Part shown: piece after piece, positions 16,172 to 28,718 of the stretch
Numbering within the stretch: position 1 is the first letter of the stretch
How the letters are laid out: the number at the start of each line of letters is the position of its first letter
Assembly (NCBI RefSeq): GCF_025999095.1
Contig: NZ_AP024678.1
Span: 837,527-901,526, forward strand
Length of the DNA stretch: 64,000 bases
Direction: 5' to 3'
DNA from: Thermosynechococcus sp.
GTDB lineage: Bacteria > Cyanobacteriota > Cyanobacteriia > Thermosynechococcales > Thermosynechococcaceae
Position numbers and translations under genes: made by a program
Notes under the pieces: generated by a model
Databases searched by the model: none
The model's input: the letters and a program-made list of their open reading frames with translations, nothing else
Told to the model about the DNA's origin: nothing

Positions 16172-17673
16172 GATCTAACGTCCTGGGGGGGAGACAGGAT
16201 GCGTGAGGCAAACCGTGCCCGACCCGAGGCCGCCCATTCTTGTAATTGGTGGACTTGTTCGCGAGCTGTCCGTGCCAAGGGGATAATTTCGCTGGCCGCG
16301 TGCAAGAGATCTTCGGTGGTAAAGTCGCGGTCTTGGCTAAAGGCAAGGTGCATTGCTTCAATGATACACTGCTCGATTTCAGCCCCGGAAAAGTCAATGG
16401 TTTCGTAGGCCAGGCGCTCTAGATCGTAGTTTTGCAGGCGATCGCGCCGCACGCGACTGAGGTGCACTTCAAAAATGGCGCGCCGCTCCTCCAGATTGGG
16501 TAGCCCCACAAAAAAGATTTCATCAAAGCGTCCCTTGCGCAGCAGCTCCGGAGGCAACACTTGGACGTTATTTGCCGTAGCCACCACAAAAACGGCAGAG
16601 GTTTTCTCCGCCAGCCAAGTGATAATCGTGCCAAAGACACGGCTGCTGGTTCCGCCATCGCCACGGCCATCAATGCCGGCAAAGGCTTTATCCATTTCAT
16701 CAATCCAGAGAACACAGGGCGCCAAGGCTTCAGCAATTTGAATCATTTCGCGGGTGCGTGCTTCCGATTCCCCCACCAGGCCACCAAAGAGCCGCCCGAC
16801 ATCCAATCGCAACAGGGGCAAGTGCCATTGGTGGGCGATCGCCTTGGCTGTCAGGGACTTACCCGTACCCTGAATCCCCACCAGCAGCACCCCACGGGGA
16901 TAGGGTAGCCCATAGCGCCGTGCCCGCTCGGAAAAGGCACCGCCGCGCCGCAGCAACCACTCCTTAAGGTTATCCAGACCGCCAATATCAGCAATCGTTT
17001 CTTGGGTGGGGTAAAACTCGAGAATTTGGGTTTGCCGCAGGATCTGCCGTTTCTCCTCCAAGATTAGATCCACATGGCTGCCGTCCAGCATACCGTGGAG
17101 GGCAATAATCCGACCAATCACCCGGCGAATCCGCTCCAGGGTCAAGCCCTGACAGGCACGGATCAATTCATCGAGAATCGGTTCTGGGGGAATGTTGCCA
17201 AGACTGTGGCAGAGCTTCACCAGTTCAAGGCGAATTTCCTCCCGTTGGGGCAAGGGAAACTCGACAACGGTAATCACATCCCGCAGTTCCGGGGGCAACT
17301 GCACCGTCGGCGCAAGCAAGATTAAGTTTTTGGGCTGGGACTTGAGTTGCCGTGCCAGGTTGCGCAGTTTGCGAGAGACCGCTACATCCTCAATAAAGCG
17401 ATGAAAATCCCGCAGCAGAATCATGGCCGCTGCCGGTGGCGGTAGTTTTTCGACAAATTCAAGGGCAGTGAGGGGATTGCGCTTGGCCACTCCCAGATCA
17501 TTGGGATTCCCCTGATACCCCTCGACAAAATCCCAAATGTAGATGGGGCGCTGATTCAGGCGATCGCTAATCCTATGCAGCGTCGCCTCAAGGCGTTCTT
17601 CCTCCGTTGTGGCCACATACAACAGGGGATAGCGTGCCCGCAGCAAGAGTTCAAGGTCAGACTGAGCACTCAC
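16168..17673 (-). CDS. ycf46: Ycf46 family AAA ATPase
   Basis: The 501-residue protein combines an N-terminal domain (residues 1-220) with a C-terminal AAA module: Walker A GIQGTGKS, Walker [10 protein letters not shown], sensor region [20 protein letters not shown] and arginine finger area. It is the Ycf46 family, encoded in red algal plastids and cyanobacteria; in Synechocystis the homologue has been linked to inorganic carbon use and photosynthesis regulation. The start is GTG 17671-17673, overlapping the DUF177 stop. Substrate unknown. The NTPase is probably cytoplasmic as there are no membrane spans. Confidence 0.9.
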   Translation of the reverse strand: MSAQSDLELLLRARYPLLYVATTEEERLEATLHRISDRLNQRPIYIWDFVEGYQGNPNDLGVAKRNPLTALEFVEKLPPPAAAMILLRDFHRFIEDVAVSRKLRNLARQLKSQPKNLILLAPTVQLPPELRDVITVVEFPLPQREEIRLELVKLCHSLGNIPPEPILDELIRACQGLTLERIRRVIGRIIALHGMLDGSHVDLILEEKRQILRQTQILEFYPTQETIADIGGLDNLKEWLLRRGGAFSERARRYGLPYPRGVLLVGIQGTGKSLTAKAIAHQWHLPLLRLDVGRLFGGLVGESEARTREMIQIAEALAPCVLWIDEMDKAFAGIDGRGDGGTSSRVFGTIITWLAEKTSAVFVVATANNVQVLPPELLRKGRFDEIFFVGLPNLEERRAIFEVHLSRVRRDRLQNYDLERLAYETIDFSGAEIEQCIIEAMHLAFSQDRDFTTEDLLHAASEIIPLARTAREQVHQLQEWAASGRARFASRILSPPQDVRS

Positions 17674-18167
17674 GGCGATGGTTCTGCGCCCTCCAGAGCC
17701 GACTGTAGTTGCGCTAGCATTGCCCAGCGGTGATCCACGGGGGGTTCTGCGGGGGTGGGGGGGTGAATACCGCCACAGTGGGGATCACAGTACTTGGGAT
17801 AGGGCAGGGCAAGGCACAGTTGCTGGTAGAGCCAATCTCCAAGATCAATGCGACCTGTGGCCGGCAAGGTCTCCACTAGATCATCGTCGGGCTGACTCGT
17901 TGGGCTTTCCGCCAGCCAAATCAGTTCACTGGTCGCACACTCTAGGCGGTGATTATAGTACTGCAAACAGCGATCGCAAGAGAGGGTGACAATGGTCTGC
18001 ACACTGGCCCACAGTTCTAAGTAGGTGTGGCGGTGACTGGCAGTAACCATCCCTTGCACAGGAGTTAGCGTTGCCAAGTCTGGAAAATGGGTATCCACCC
18101 GCCACTCGTAGGTCTGGGCGGGCAGCCGCAACAGTTCAGGAATGCTTAGCCAGTGGATAGGGGTCAC
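17670..18167 (-). CDS. DUF177/YceD family protein
   Basis: This 165-residue protein has the DUF177 core (TLSCDRCLQYYNHRLECATSE, with CxxC) and a second cysteine cluster (YCDPHCGG) before a C-terminal helix WAMLAQLQSAL. YceD relatives affect 23S rRNA accumulation in bacteria and plastids, and the four cysteines suggest a zinc site. The start is GTG 18165-18167, one base after the BLUF stop region, so translation is likely coupled to the photoreceptor gene. Whether it does the rRNA job here is inference; the family is well supported. Confidence 0.8.
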   Translation of the reverse strand: MTPIHWLSIPELLRLPAQTYEWRVDTHFPDLATLTPVQGMVTASHRHTYLELWASVQTIVTLSCDRCLQYYNHRLECATSELIWLAESPTSQPDDDLVETLPATGRIDLGDWLYQQLCLALPYPKYCDPHCGGIHPPTPAEPPVDHRWAMLAQLQSALEGAEPSP

Positions 18168-18168
18168 G

Positions 18169-18600
18169 TTAGGATCCTTGACTTATATCATAGAGTTCTT
18201 TCAGGAAACGGAAGCACTGCTCGGCCGTCATTGAGCTTGGCTGAAACGTTGCTGCTGGAGAGTATTTTAACCGCAGGCGCCGAATGGTGTCGCTATCCAT
18301 CTCACCCAACTGCACCAGACGCATTGACCAATTGATAAAGGTTCGCTCTTCGATCCCCTTAAATTCAATAATTTCAGCGCTGTGGTGGCGGGGATCCTTA
18401 AGAATACGGGCGTAGGTTTCACTGACTTTCTGGCGATCGCCCTCAAGGGTTTGCAGAAACATGCCATTGCCATAGCACAGCATTCCCGTAATGCCATCGC
18501 GCACATTGTTCACCTCTGACTTGGCCATAATATCCCGCAGGTCTGGGTAGGACAACCCATCTGTGGCACAACTGAGATAGATTAGGCGATGTAGTCTCAT
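18169..18600 (-). CDS. pixD: BLUF blue-light receptor of the PixD/Tll0078 family
   Basis: The 143-residue protein is a stand-alone BLUF domain with C-terminal helices, which binds FAD non-covalently. Light-reaction residues are in place: Tyr8 (LIYLSCA), Asn31 and Asn32, Gln50 (GMFLQTLEG) and Trp91-Met93 (NWSM). The sequence closely recalls T. elongatus Tll0078, whose crystal structure was a decamer. In Synechocystis PixD acts with PixE to set the direction of phototaxis; no pixE lies beside it here. It is the first gene of the BLUF - DUF177 - ycf46 - SH3b run, with ATG 18598-18600. Confidence 0.93.
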   Translation of the reverse strand: MRLHRLIYLSCATDGLSYPDLRDIMAKSEVNNVRDGITGMLCYGNGMFLQTLEGDRQKVSETYARILKDPRHHSAEIIEFKGIEERTFINWSMRLVQLGEMDSDTIRRLRLKYSPAATFQPSSMTAEQCFRFLKELYDISQGS

Positions 18601-18688
18601 GGGTTTTCTGTTCTCGATCGCACACAGTTGAGTTTTACTATCCCATAAAAGGGTTCTTTTCTTTAGCTGAATTTTGTTATTAGTATTT

Positions 18689-20651
<1,963 letters not shown>

Positions 20652-21290
20652 GTGACAGTTGGTATTTTAGGGACAAAGTTGGGCATGACCCAAATCTTTG
20701 ACGAGGCGGGCCGATCTGTCCCCATTACGGTGGTACAAGCGGGGCCGTGTCCGATCACCCAAATTAAAACCCCCCAAACCGACGGCTATACGGCGATTCA
20801 ACTTGCCTATGGCGAAGTGCGGGAGAAAAGCTTAACCCGCCCTGAGTTGGGCCACCTCCAGAAATCACAAACGCCTCCCATGCGCCATCTGCGGGAATTT
20901 CGCCTCGAAGATGCCTCCGCCTATCAACTAGGTCAGGCCATCACCGTTGATATTTTTAGTCCAGGGCAGCTTGTGGATGTCCACGGCACCAGCATTGGTC
21001 GCGGCTTTGCCGGCTACCAAAAACGCCACAACTTCAAGCGCGGTCCGATGGCCCACGGCTCAAAAAACCATCGTCTACCCGGTTCTACGGGGGCAGGGAC
21101 GACACCGGGTCGTGTCTTCCCCGGCAAGCGGATGGCCGGTCGCATGGGCAACAGCGCGGTTACCATTCGCAAGTTGCAGGTGGTGCGCGTTGATCCTGAG
21201 CGCAATTTGATTCTCATTAAAGGGGCATTGCCGGGTAAACCGGGGGCACTGGTGAGCATTACCCCCGCCAAGGTTGTCGGTCGCAAATAG
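20652..21290 (+). CDS. rplC: 50S ribosomal protein L3 (uL3)
   Basis: uL3 is one of the first proteins to bind 23S rRNA domain VI and reaches the peptidyl transferase centre. The 212-residue protein starts [18 protein letters not shown] and has the long central loop [18 protein letters not shown] and [15 protein letters not shown]. The start codon is GTG (20652). It is the first gene here because rpsJ (S10) is not upstream, the usual case in cyanobacteria where rpsJ lies with the str genes. It begins the 30-gene plus-strand cluster. Confidence 0.97.
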   Translation: MTVGILGTKLGMTQIFDEAGRSVPITVVQAGPCPITQIKTPQTDGYTAIQLAYGEVREKSLTRPELGHLQKSQTPPMRHLREFRLEDASAYQLGQAITVDIFSPGQLVDVHGTSIGRGFAGYQKRHNFKRGPMAHGSKNHRLPGSTGAGTTPGRVFPGKRMAGRMGNSAVTIRKLQVVRVDPERNLILIKGALPGKPGALVSITPAKVVGRK

Positions 21291-21306
21291 GGGCTGGAGA
21301 GTAGTT

Positions 21307-21939
21307 ATGGTTGCATGTGTGGTTAAAGACTGGCAGGGTGCCGACAGTGGTGAAGCCACCCTTGATCTGGCGACAGCAAAACCTGAAACTGCCAGTCATA
21401 TTGTTCATCGTGCCCTTGTGCGGCAGTTGGCCAACGCCCGTCAGGGGACCGTTTCCACCAAAACTCGTGCCGAAGTGCGCGGCGGCGGGCGCAAACCTTG
21501 GCGGCAAAAGGGAACAGGACGTGCCCGCGCCGGCTCGATTCGTTCTCCCCTCTGGCGGGGGGGCGGTGTGATCTTTGGTCCGAAGCCCCGCGACTATAGC
21601 CAGAAAATGAACCGTAAGGAGCGGCGGCTTGCCCTGCGCACAGCTCTGATGAGCCGTGTCGAAGATTTAATTGTGGTTCAGGACTTTGCCGCTCACCTGC
21701 CACGTCCGAAAACCAAGGAATTGGTGACGGCTTTGCAACGTTGGGGCATTGAGCCGGCGCAAAAAGTACTGCTACTGGATGCAGACATTACCGAAACGGT
21801 GGCACTCTCAGCGCGAAATGTGCCCACTTTGAAACTGCTGCGTGCTGATCAATTGAATGTTTTTGATTTGCTCTATGCCGATCGCATTGTTGCCACCACC
21901 GGTGCGATCGCCAAGATTCAGGAGGTGTACGGTGACTAA
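21307..21939 (+). CDS. rplD: 50S ribosomal protein L4 (uL4)
   Basis: uL4 has a globular part and a long loop reaching the nascent peptide exit tunnel. ATG 21307 gives 210 residues. The tunnel loop is seen as the basic Gly/Arg-rich stretch [21 protein letters not shown] followed by [18 protein letters not shown]. In Escherichia coli L4 also represses its own operon; the leader hairpins upstream of rplC are candidates for something similar, untested. The end overlaps rplW by eight bases. Confidence 0.97.
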   Translation: MVACVVKDWQGADSGEATLDLATAKPETASHIVHRALVRQLANARQGTVSTKTRAEVRGGGRKPWRQKGTGRARAGSIRSPLWRGGGVIFGPKPRDYSQKMNRKERRLALRTALMSRVEDLIVVQDFAAHLPRPKTKELVTALQRWGIEPAQKVLLLDADITETVALSARNVPTLKLLRADQLNVFDLLYADRIVATTGAIAKIQEVYGD

Positions 21940-22234
21940 AGTCCAACCCCGCGCCCTTGCGGATCTCATCAAGCGCCCCATCATCACAGAGAAGGCCACA
22001 ATTTTGCTAGAGAACAATCAATACACCTTCGATGTGGATCGGCGCGCCACCAAGCCGCAAATCAAGGCGGCCATTGAGGAACTCTTTAACGTTAAGGTGA
22101 AGGCGGTGAATACCTATCATCTACCCCCTAAGGAGCGCCGCGTGGGTCGGTTCGTTGGGCATCGTCCTCGCTATAAGCGGGCGATCGTCACCCTTGCCCC
22201 CGACAGCAAGATTGTTCTCTTCCCCGAAGTTTAA
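21932..22234 (+). CDS. rplW: 50S ribosomal protein L23 (uL23)
   Basis: uL23 surrounds the exit tunnel and docks SRP, trigger factor and SecY. The GTG at 21932 gives 100 residues: [39 protein letters not shown] and a C-terminal [20 protein letters not shown]. This start lies in the last codons of rplD, keeping an eight-base overlap, so an upstream ATG far inside rplD was rejected. Bacterial length and motifs are normal. Confidence 0.96.
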   Translation: MTKVQPRALADLIKRPIITEKATILLENNQYTFDVDRRATKPQIKAAIEELFNVKVKAVNTYHLPPKERRVGRFVGHRPRYKRAIVTLAPDSKIVLFPEV

Positions 22235-22245
22235 CGGAGTAGATC

Positions 22246-23112
22246 ATGGGCATTCGCGTTTACCGACCCTACACCCCCGGCGTTCGCCAAAAAACCGTTT
22301 CTGACTTTGCTGAAATTACCACCGACAAGCCCGAAAAGTCGCTGACCCGTGGCTTCAAGCGCGACAAAGGCCGCAACAATCGCGGTGTGATTACCAGTCG
22401 GCGGCGGGGTGGTGGCCACAAGCGTCGCTACCGCATTGTTGATTTTCGCCGCAGCAGCAAGCTCAATATCCCTGCCAAAGTGGCAACCGTGGAGTACGAC
22501 CCCAACCGCAATGCCCGCATTGCCCTGCTCCACTACCGTGATGGTGAAAAGCGCTACATCATCCATCCTCGCGATTTGACCCCTGGCACGGAGATTATTG
22601 CCAGTCCTGAGGCCCCTATCGAAGTGGGTAACGCCCTTCCCTTGGGTAAAATTCCCTTGGGTACCAGCGTTCACAATGTGGAAATTACCCCCGGTCGCGG
22701 TGCGCAAATGGTGCGAGCTGCTGGTGCCATGGCCCAGGTGGTGGCCAAGGAAGGTGACATGGTCACCCTCAAGCTTCCTTCGGGTGAAGTGCGGCTCTTC
22801 CGGAAGGAGTGCTATGCCACCATTGGCCAGGTGGGGAATGTGGAAGCCAACAACATCAGTTTGGGCAAAGCCGGTCGCAATCGCTGGAAAGGTCGTCGTC
22901 CGAAGGTGCGTGGTTCGGTGATGAACCCTGTGGATCACCCCCACGGTGGTGGTGAAGGGCGGGCTCCCATTGGTCGTCCTGGACCTGTTACTCCTTGGGG
23001 TAAGCCCACTCTAGGTTACAAAACTCGCAAGAAGAAGAAACTCAGTGATGCCCTCATTGTGCGTCGTCGCAAGAAGTCTTCCAAGCGGGGTCGCGGTGGT
23101 CGTCAGTCTTAG
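22246..23112 (+). CDS. rplB: 50S ribosomal protein L2 (uL2)
   Basis: uL2 is needed for subunit association and peptidyl transferase assembly. The 288-residue protein contains [38 protein letters not shown] and, near the C-terminus, [20 protein letters not shown], with the invariant His of the peptidyl transferase region. The start is ATG 22246, 11 bases after the rplW stop. The usual cluster order rplB - rpsS - rplV follows. Confidence 0.98.
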   Translation: MGIRVYRPYTPGVRQKTVSDFAEITTDKPEKSLTRGFKRDKGRNNRGVITSRRRGGGHKRRYRIVDFRRSSKLNIPAKVATVEYDPNRNARIALLHYRDGEKRYIIHPRDLTPGTEIIASPEAPIEVGNALPLGKIPLGTSVHNVEITPGRGAQMVRAAGAMAQVVAKEGDMVTLKLPSGEVRLFRKECYATIGQVGNVEANNISLGKAGRNRWKGRRPKVRGSVMNPVDHPHGGGEGRAPIGRPGPVTPWGKPTLGYKTRKKKKLSDALIVRRRKKSSKRGRGGRQS

Positions 23113-23134
23113 GTTTTTGCGGAGAAGTTAGGTT

Positions 23135-23413
23135 ATGGGACGTTCATTAAAAAAAGGCCCCTTTGTGGCGGATCATCTCTTACGCAAGATTGAAGCCCTC
23201 AATGAGCGCAATGCCAAGGAAGTGATCAAAACCTGGTCGCGTGCCTCAACAATTGTGCCAGAAATGATTGGCCACACGATCGCCGTCCACAACGGCAAAC
23301 AGCACGTGCCCGTGTACATCACTGAGCAAATGGTGGGTCACAAACTGGGGGAATTTGCCCCCACCCGCAACTTCCGCAGTCATGTTAAGGGCGATAAAAA
23401 AGCCCGCCATTGA
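23135..23413 (+). CDS. rpsS: 30S ribosomal protein S19 (uS19)
   Basis: uS19 sits in the 30S head with S13 and helps P-site tRNA binding. The 92 residues begin [18 protein letters not shown] and include [25 protein letters not shown] (read across two segments), [19 protein letters not shown]. Length and sequence are standard. It starts at ATG 23135, 22 bases after rplB, and ends 30 bases before rplV. Confidence 0.97.
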   Translation: MGRSLKKGPFVADHLLRKIEALNERNAKEVIKTWSRASTIVPEMIGHTIAVHNGKQHVPVYITEQMVGHKLGEFAPTRNFRSHVKGDKKARH

Positions 23414-23443
23414 TTCTCTTGTTCGCCTCTGGGATCGCCGTCT

Positions 23444-23812
23444 ATGGTTTCTACCTCTTCTCCTACTGCCCGTGCCTGCGCCAAGTATGTCCGCATGTCA
23501 CCCCACAAAGTGCGGCGGGTACTAGATCAACTGCGGGGTCGCACCTACCGCGATGCCCTCATTATGCTGCGCTTTATGCCCTATCGTGCCTGCGAGCCGA
23601 TTACGAAGGTCCTGCGCTCGGCGGCAGCTAATGCCACCCACAATTTAGGCTTGGATCCCGCCACCTTGGTGATTAGTCAGGCCTATGCCGATCAAGGGCC
23701 TTGCCTGAAGCGGTTCCGCCCCCGTGCCCAAGGCCGCGCTTACCAAATTCGCAAACCCACCTGCCACATCACAATTGCTGTGGCGCCCCAAAACACTGCT
23801 GACGAATCGTAG
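23444..23812 (+). CDS. rplV: 50S ribosomal protein L22 (uL22)
   Basis: uL22 lines the exit tunnel with its extended hairpin. The 122-residue protein has [40 protein letters not shown] and the tunnel hairpin [20 protein letters not shown]. The N-terminus (MVSTSSPT) is short and variable as in other cyanobacteria. ATG 23444 is the first in frame. It precedes rpsC by 12 bases. Confidence 0.96.
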   Translation: MVSTSSPTARACAKYVRMSPHKVRRVLDQLRGRTYRDALIMLRFMPYRACEPITKVLRSAAANATHNLGLDPATLVISQAYADQGPCLKRFRPRAQGRAYQIRKPTCHITIAVAPQNTADES

Positions 23813-23824
23813 AAGGATACCACC

Positions 23825-24541
23825 GTGGGACAGAAGATTCACCCAATTGGCTTTCGCCTCGGCATTACACAAGAACATCGCTCCCGCTGGTTCGCCGATA
23901 GCGATCGCTATCCCGAGCTCTTGCAGGAGGATCACCGCATCCGCACGTTTATTAACAAGCAACTGGCCAACGCTGGCATTGCGGAAGTGCGCATTGAGCG
24001 CAAAGCGGATCAAGTGGAGTTGCAAATTCGCACCGCCCGTCCCGGTGTCGTGGTTGGCAAAGGCGGCCAAGGGATTGAGGAATTGCGCAAGCAACTGCGG
24101 CAGATGCTTCCTAGTAACCGCACGATCAAAGTGAACGTGGTGGAAGTCAGCCGAGTGGATGCGGAGGCCAGCCTCTTGGCGGAATACATCACCCAGCAAC
24201 TAGAGCGACGGGTGGCCTTCCGCAGGGCCGTGCGCCAAGCTATTCAGCGGGCGCAGCGAGCAGGGATTGAGGGGATCAAAGTCCAAGTGGCGGGTCGCCT
24301 GAATGGGGCAGAAATTGCCCGCACCGAGTGGACACGGGAAGGGCGAGTTCCCCTGCATACCCTCAGGGCAGACATTGACTATGCCTACCGCACCGCCCGC
24401 ACGATTTATGGCATTTTGGGTGTGAAGGTGTGGATCTTTAAGGGTGAAGTTCTGCCGGGACAAACGGAAGTAGTTCCACGGGAAGCCACTCGCCGTAGCC
24501 CACAGCGCCGTCTACCCCAATTTGAAAATCGCTCTAACTAA
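23825..24541 (+). CDS. rpsC: 30S ribosomal protein S3 (uS3)
   Basis: uS3 forms part of the mRNA entry site and helicase. It has an N-terminal extension [20 protein letters not shown], a KH domain ([18 protein letters not shown]) at about 63-80, and the C-terminal domain with [20 protein letters not shown]. The start is GTG 23825. It has 238 residues, the usual cyanobacterial size. It precedes rplP by 14 bases. Confidence 0.97.
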   Translation: MGQKIHPIGFRLGITQEHRSRWFADSDRYPELLQEDHRIRTFINKQLANAGIAEVRIERKADQVELQIRTARPGVVVGKGGQGIEELRKQLRQMLPSNRTIKVNVVEVSRVDAEASLLAEYITQQLERRVAFRRAVRQAIQRAQRAGIEGIKVQVAGRLNGAEIARTEWTREGRVPLHTLRADIDYAYRTARTIYGILGVKVWIFKGEVLPGQTEVVPREATRRSPQRRLPQFENRSN

Positions 24542-24555
24542 CAGGGAAGCTACCG

Positions 24556-24987
24556 ATGCTAAGTCCAAAGCGTACAAAATTTCGCAAACAGCAGCGGGGT
24601 CGCATGACGGGGGTTGCCAGTCGCGGTAACTCCATCCACTTTGGCGACTATGCCCTTCAAGCCCTTGAACCTGCTTGGATCACTGCACGGCAAATTGAGG
24701 CCGGCCGTCGTGCCATGACCCGCTATATCCGCCGCGGTGGCAAAATCTGGATTCGCATTTTCCCCGACAAGCCCGTGACGATGCGGCCTGCAGAAACACG
24801 GATGGGGTCAGGGAAAGGGTCACCGGAGTACTGGGTGGCGGTGGTCAAACCTGGTCGCATTATGTATGAAATTGCTGGTGTGACAGAGGAGGTTGCTCGC
24901 GAAGCCATGCGTCTTGCTGCCTACAAAATGCCGATCAAGACCCGTTTTCTGGTGCGCAATCAAGACGAGCAACAACAGGAGGGTTAA
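24556..24987 (+). CDS. rplP: 50S ribosomal protein L16 (uL16)
   Basis: uL16 is a late-assembling protein near the A-site finger. The 143 residues start [19 protein letters not shown] and hold [17 protein letters not shown] and [20 protein letters not shown]. Length and start are those of the family. It is followed two bases later by rpmC, which suggests coupled translation. Confidence 0.97.
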   Translation: MLSPKRTKFRKQQRGRMTGVASRGNSIHFGDYALQALEPAWITARQIEAGRRAMTRYIRRGGKIWIRIFPDKPVTMRPAETRMGSGKGSPEYWVAVVKPGRIMYEIAGVTEEVAREAMRLAAYKMPIKTRFLVRNQDEQQQEG

Positions 24988-24989
24988 GA

Positions 24990-25202
24990 ATGGCACTCAC
25001 GAAAATGAAAGATCTGCGGCAACTAACTGATCAAGAGGTGAGCGATCGCATTGCTGCGATTAAGAAAGAGCTTTTTGAGCTGCGCTTCAAAAAAGCCACT
25101 CGTCAAGAGGTCAAGCCCCATCAATTTAAACATCTGCGCCACGAGTTGGCACAGCTTTTAACCCTTGAGAATGAACGTCGCCGCAGTGGAGGTCAAGGCT
25201 AG
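24990..25202 (+). CDS. rpmC: 50S ribosomal protein L29 (uL29)
   Basis: uL29 is a two-helix protein beside uL23 at the tunnel exit. The 70-residue sequence has [20 protein letters not shown] and [16 protein letters not shown], both typical. The start is ATG 24990. Its final base overlaps the GTG start of rpsQ (25202). Confidence 0.95.
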   Translation: MALTKMKDLRQLTDQEVSDRIAAIKKELFELRFKKATRQEVKPHQFKHLRHELAQLLTLENERRRSGGQG

Positions 25203-25450
25203 TGGCAGTTAAAGAACGTGTTGGCGTTGTCGTCAGCGACAAAATGCAAAAAACCGTGGTCGTGGCCGTCGAAAACCGCGCCCCCCATCCCAAGTACGGC
25301 AAAATTGTCGTCAAAACCCGCCGCTATAAAGCCCATGATGAAAACAACGAAGCCAAAGTGGGCGATCGCGTGCGCATTCGGGAAACCCGTCCCCTGAGTC
25401 GCACCAAGCGTTGGGTCATTGCCGAGATTCTCAGCCCTCGCACTACCTAA
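25202..25450 (+). CDS. rpsQ: 30S ribosomal protein S17 (uS17)
   Basis: uS17 binds 16S rRNA early in 30S assembly. The 82 residues include [39 protein letters not shown] and [16 protein letters not shown]. The start GTG 25202 shares its first base with the rpmC stop. Sequence and length are normal. rplN follows 12 bases on. Confidence 0.96.
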   Translation: MAVKERVGVVVSDKMQKTVVVAVENRAPHPKYGKIVVKTRRYKAHDENNEAKVGDRVRIRETRPLSRTKRWVIAEILSPRTT

Positions 25451-25462
25451 GGAGAGCCAGCC

Positions 25463-25831
25463 ATGATTCAACAGGAAACCTATCTCAATGTTGCTGATAA
25501 CAGCGGCGCCAAAAAGCTCCTCTGCATTCGTGTGCTCGGGGGCAGTAACCGTCGCTACGGTAGTGTGGGCGATGTGATCATTGCCACCGTCAAAGATGCG
25601 ACTCCCAATATGGCAGTAAAAAAATCCGATGTGGTTCGCGCTGTCATTGTGCGCACCCGCAAAACCATCCGCCGCGAAAGTGGCATGAGCATCCGCTTTG
25701 ATGATAACGCCGCTGTCTTGATCAACCAAGATGGCAACCCTCGCGGTACCCGTGTCTTTGGCCCTGTGGCTCGCGAGCTACGGGATAAAAACTTCACAAA
25801 AATTGTTTCATTGGCACCGGAGGTACTCTAA
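25463..25831 (+). CDS. rplN: 50S ribosomal protein L14 (uL14)
   Basis: uL14 is at the subunit interface and binds the RsfS silencing factor. The 122 residues start [20 protein letters not shown] and contain [39 protein letters not shown] and a C-terminal [20 protein letters not shown]. The stop TAA overlaps the rplX ATG by one base. Confidence 0.97.
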   Translation: MIQQETYLNVADNSGAKKLLCIRVLGGSNRRYGSVGDVIIATVKDATPNMAVKKSDVVRAVIVRTRKTIRRESGMSIRFDDNAAVLINQDGNPRGTRVFGPVARELRDKNFTKIVSLAPEVL

Positions 25832-26184
25832 TGGCGGCCAAGAAAGCAAACAAAAAGCCCGTGCGCTATCGCATGCACGTGAAAAAAGGGGATATGGTTC
25901 AAGTCATCGCCGGCAAGGACAAAGCCAAAGTGGGTGAAGTCCTCGCCGTTTTTCCCAAAACCAGTCAGGTAATTGTCAAAGGAGTCAACCTGAAAACCAA
26001 ACACATCAAGCCCCGCCAAGAGGGAGAATCGGGGCAAATTATCACCAAAGAAGCCCCGATTTACAGTTGCAAGGTGATGCTCTACTCCACCAAGCAAAAC
26101 GTGGCCAGCCGCATCTGCTACACCTACACCGAAGATGGTCGTAAGGTACGGATGCTCAAGAAAACTGGCGAAATCATTGATTAG
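25831..26184 (+). CDS. rplX: 50S ribosomal protein L24 (uL24)
   Basis: uL24 starts 50S assembly. The 117 residues have a KOW motif ([19 protein letters not shown]) at about 18-36 and the family pattern [20 protein letters not shown]. The tail [18 protein letters not shown] is usual. ATG 25831 overlaps the previous stop (TAATG). A 58-base gap separates it from rplE. Confidence 0.96.
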   Translation: MAAKKANKKPVRYRMHVKKGDMVQVIAGKDKAKVGEVLAVFPKTSQVIVKGVNLKTKHIKPRQEGESGQIITKEAPIYSCKVMLYSTKQNVASRICYTYTEDGRKVRMLKKTGEIID

Positions 26185-26242
26185 GTCTCACCTGTTTCCC
26201 CCTCTCTGACCCAGCCCAGAGAATGCCCCTAGGAGAAGCCCC

Positions 26243-26788
26243 ATGTCCCAACGCCTCAAAGATCACTACAACAAAACCGTTGTGCCGCAGCTGATGCAGC
26301 AATTCCAGTACAAAAATATTCACCAAGTGCCCAAGATTGTCAAAGTGACCGTCAACCGGGGTCTCGGTGAAGCGGCGCAAAATGCCAAAGCCCTTGAAGC
26401 CACCCTGGCAGAAATTGCTACAATTACAGGCCAAAAGCCTGTGGTGACCCGTGCCAAGAAGGCGATCGCTGGCTTCAAAATTCGCAAAGGCATGCCGGTG
26501 GGGGTTGCTGTGACGTTGCGTTCCGATCGCATGTATGCCTTCTTGGATCGCTTGATTAACTTGGCACTGCCACGTATTCGTGACTTTCGTGGTGTCAACC
26601 CCAAAAGCTTTGATGGCCGGGGCAACTACACCCTAGGTTTGCGTGAGCAACTGATTTTCCCCGAGGTCAACTACGACGACATTGATCAAATTCGCGGCAT
26701 GGATGTCTCAATCATCACCACTGCCAATACTGATGAAGAAGGACGTGCCCTGCTTAAAGCAATGGGCATGCCGTTCCGTGAGAACTAA
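26243..26788 (+). CDS. rplE: 50S ribosomal protein L5 (uL5)
   Basis: uL5 holds 5S rRNA in the central protuberance and touches the P-site tRNA. The 181 residues include [36 protein letters not shown] and [20 protein letters not shown]. rpsN (S14), which in many bacteria lies between rplE and rpsH, is absent here; in cyanobacteria it is found elsewhere. The gene precedes rpsH by 29 bases. Confidence 0.97.
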   Translation: MSQRLKDHYNKTVVPQLMQQFQYKNIHQVPKIVKVTVNRGLGEAAQNAKALEATLAEIATITGQKPVVTRAKKAIAGFKIRKGMPVGVAVTLRSDRMYAFLDRLINLALPRIRDFRGVNPKSFDGRGNYTLGLREQLIFPEVNYDDIDQIRGMDVSIITTANTDEEGRALLKAMGMPFREN

Positions 26789-26817
26789 CGCCGGAGGCAG
26801 ATTTTTAAGGAGCAACT

Positions 26818-27219
26818 ATGGCAGTAAATGACACGATTGGCGATATGCTAACTCGCATCCGCAACGCAAACCTTGCGCGTCATCAAACCACCACAATTCC
26901 GGCCACGCGCATGACCCGCAGTATTGCGCAGGTCCTGAAAGCGGAAGGGTTTATTCGCGATTTTGAAGAGCAAGGGGAGGGCGTCAAACGGCATCTTGTG
27001 GTTTCCCTAAAATATCGCGGCAAGCAGCGCCAGCCGATTATTACTGCGCTCAAGCGGGTGAGTAAACCTGGTCTGCGCGTCTATGCCAATTCCCGTGAGT
27101 TGCCCCGGGTGCTCGGTGGCATCGGCATTGCCATCATTTCCACCTCAAGCGGCATCATGACTGATCGCGAGGCACGGAAGCAGGGCATTGGCGGCGAAGT
27201 ACTCTGTTACGTTTGGTAA
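26818..27219 (+). CDS. rpsH: 30S ribosomal protein S8 (uS8)
   Basis: uS8 is a primary 16S rRNA binder and in Escherichia coli the repressor of the spc operon. The 133 residues carry [37 protein letters not shown] and the C-terminal [20 protein letters not shown], with GEVLCYVW as last residues. ATG 26818 follows AAGGAGC. Normal in length. Confidence 0.97.
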   Translation: MAVNDTIGDMLTRIRNANLARHQTTTIPATRMTRSIAQVLKAEGFIRDFEEQGEGVKRHLVVSLKYRGKQRQPIITALKRVSKPGLRVYANSRELPRVLGGIGIAIISTSSGIMTDREARKQGIGGEVLCYVW

Positions 27220-27237
27220 GTTCGGAGGAAGTCCCAC

Positions 27238-27801
27238 ATGTCTCGTATTGGCAAGCGTCCCATCCCTCTGCCAAAGAATGTCACCCTTACCCTAGACGGG
27301 CAGCAAGTCACGGTCAAGGGTCCTAAGGGTCAACTCAGTCGCATTTTTCCCCCGGAAGTGAATGTTGCCCAAGAGGGCGAAACGATTGTCGTCAAACGCC
27401 GCGATGACTCTCGACCGGCCAAAGAACGCCACGGCCTCTGCCGCACACTACTGGCCAACATGGTAGAAGGTGTCTCCCAAGGGTTTACGAAAAAGCTCGA
27501 GATTCAAGGGGTTGGTTACCGTGCCCAGCTCCAAGGCAAAACCCTTGTCCTCAGTATGGGCTACAGCCACCCCGTTGAGATCGTGCCGCCTGAGGGCATT
27601 ACTCTAGAAATCGAGGACAACCAAGGTAAAAAAGTCCAGCAAGGCACGATTGTCCTCGTCAGTGGTATTGATAAAGAACTGGTCGGCAACACCTCTGCCC
27701 GTATTCGCGCCGTGCGCCCCCCTGAACCTTACAAGGGCAAGGGTATCCGCTATATGGGTGAATTTGTGCGTCGTAAAGTTGGTAAGACAGGGAAGAAATA
27801 G
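27238..27801 (+). CDS. rplF: 50S ribosomal protein L6 (uL6)
   Basis: uL6 has two related alpha/beta domains and helps form the factor-binding site. The 187 residues show [20 protein letters not shown], the linker [20 protein letters not shown] and the C-terminal [19 protein letters not shown]. It ends immediately before the rplR ATG (27802), with no spacer. Length is slightly above the Escherichia coli protein, as usual in cyanobacteria. Confidence 0.97.
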   Translation: MSRIGKRPIPLPKNVTLTLDGQQVTVKGPKGQLSRIFPPEVNVAQEGETIVVKRRDDSRPAKERHGLCRTLLANMVEGVSQGFTKKLEIQGVGYRAQLQGKTLVLSMGYSHPVEIVPPEGITLEIEDNQGKKVQQGTIVLVSGIDKELVGNTSARIRAVRPPEPYKGKGIRYMGEFVRRKVGKTGKK

Positions 27802-28164
27802 ATGAAGCAAACTCGTATTGCAGCTCGCCAAAGTCGGCATCGGCGCATTCGCCGCAAAGTCAAAGGGACCAGCGATCGCCCCCGCCTCGCTGTCTTCCGT
27901 TCCCATCAGCACATCTATGCCCAAGTGATTGATGACACCCGGCACCACACCCTGGTTGCCGCCTCAAGCCTTGAGCCAGAACTGCGGCAAAAACTGGGGG
28001 ATGGAAGCACCTGCGCTGCCTCCATCGAAGTGGGGCGACTGATTGCAGAGCGCGCCAAAGCCGCTGGCATTGAGCGCGTTGTCTTTGATCGGGGTGGCAA
28101 TATCTACCATGGTCGTGTTAAGGCCTTGGCGGAGGCTGCCCGTGAAGCTGGATTAGACTTTTAG
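27802..28164 (+). CDS. rplR: 50S ribosomal protein L18 (uL18)
   Basis: uL18 binds 5S rRNA with L5. The 120 residues have [40 protein letters not shown] and the C-terminal [20 protein letters not shown]. The start ATG directly follows the rplF stop, so the two are coupled. rpsE begins 11 bases later. Confidence 0.96.
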   Translation: MKQTRIAARQSRHRRIRRKVKGTSDRPRLAVFRSHQHIYAQVIDDTRHHTLVAASSLEPELRQKLGDGSTCAASIEVGRLIAERAKAAGIERVVFDRGGNIYHGRVKALAEAAREAGLDF

Positions 28165-28175
28165 AGGATCACCCG

Positions 28176-28700
28176 ATGGCAAATCGTCGTAAAAACCCCC
28201 GCAAAGTTGAAAAAGAAACCGACTGGCAAGAGCGGGTCGTTCAGATCCGCCGCGTCTCCAAAGTGGTGAAAGGCGGTAAGAAACTCAGCTTCCGCGCCAT
28301 TGTTGTCGTTGGCAACGAGCGTGGCCAAGTGGGTGTGGGTGTCGGCAAAGCCGCCGATGTCATTGGTGCGGTGCGCAAAGGCGTAGCTGATGGCAAGAAG
28401 CACCTTATTGATGTCCCGATCACCAAATCCAACTCTATTCCCCACCCCACCTTTGGCGAAGGCGGTGCTGCCCGCGTCATGATTCGCCCCGCTGCACCGG
28501 GAACTGGGGTGATTGCTGGTGGCTCTGTGCGCACCGTCCTTGAACTAGCAGGTGTACGCAATGTGCTGGCCAAACAACTGGGATCCAGCAACCCCCTCAA
28601 CAATGCCCGTGCCGCTCTTGAAGCCCTTGCGGCGTTGCGCACCTTCCAAGAAGTCGCCGAGGAGCGGGAAATCCCCATTGAAAATCTCTACAGCAAATAG
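28176..28700 (+). CDS. rpsE: 30S ribosomal protein S5 (uS5)
   Basis: uS5 influences decoding accuracy. The 174-residue protein contains [38 protein letters not shown] and [20 protein letters not shown], the expected double-stranded-RNA-binding fold followed by the S5 C-terminal domain. rpmD (L30), normally next, is missing and rplO follows, as in other cyanobacteria. Confidence 0.97.
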   Translation: MANRRKNPRKVEKETDWQERVVQIRRVSKVVKGGKKLSFRAIVVVGNERGQVGVGVGKAADVIGAVRKGVADGKKHLIDVPITKSNSIPHPTFGEGGAARVMIRPAAPGTGVIAGGSVRTVLELAGVRNVLAKQLGSSNPLNNARAALEALAALRTFQEVAEEREIPIENLYSK

Positions 28701-28718
28701 TTTAGTTAGGAGTTATCC

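Noticed and set aside
22231-22944. 237-codon minus-strand frame opposite rplB
   Set aside because: It is exactly antisense to a certain ribosomal gene; its His/Thr/Gly-rich translation reflects the rplB codon pattern.
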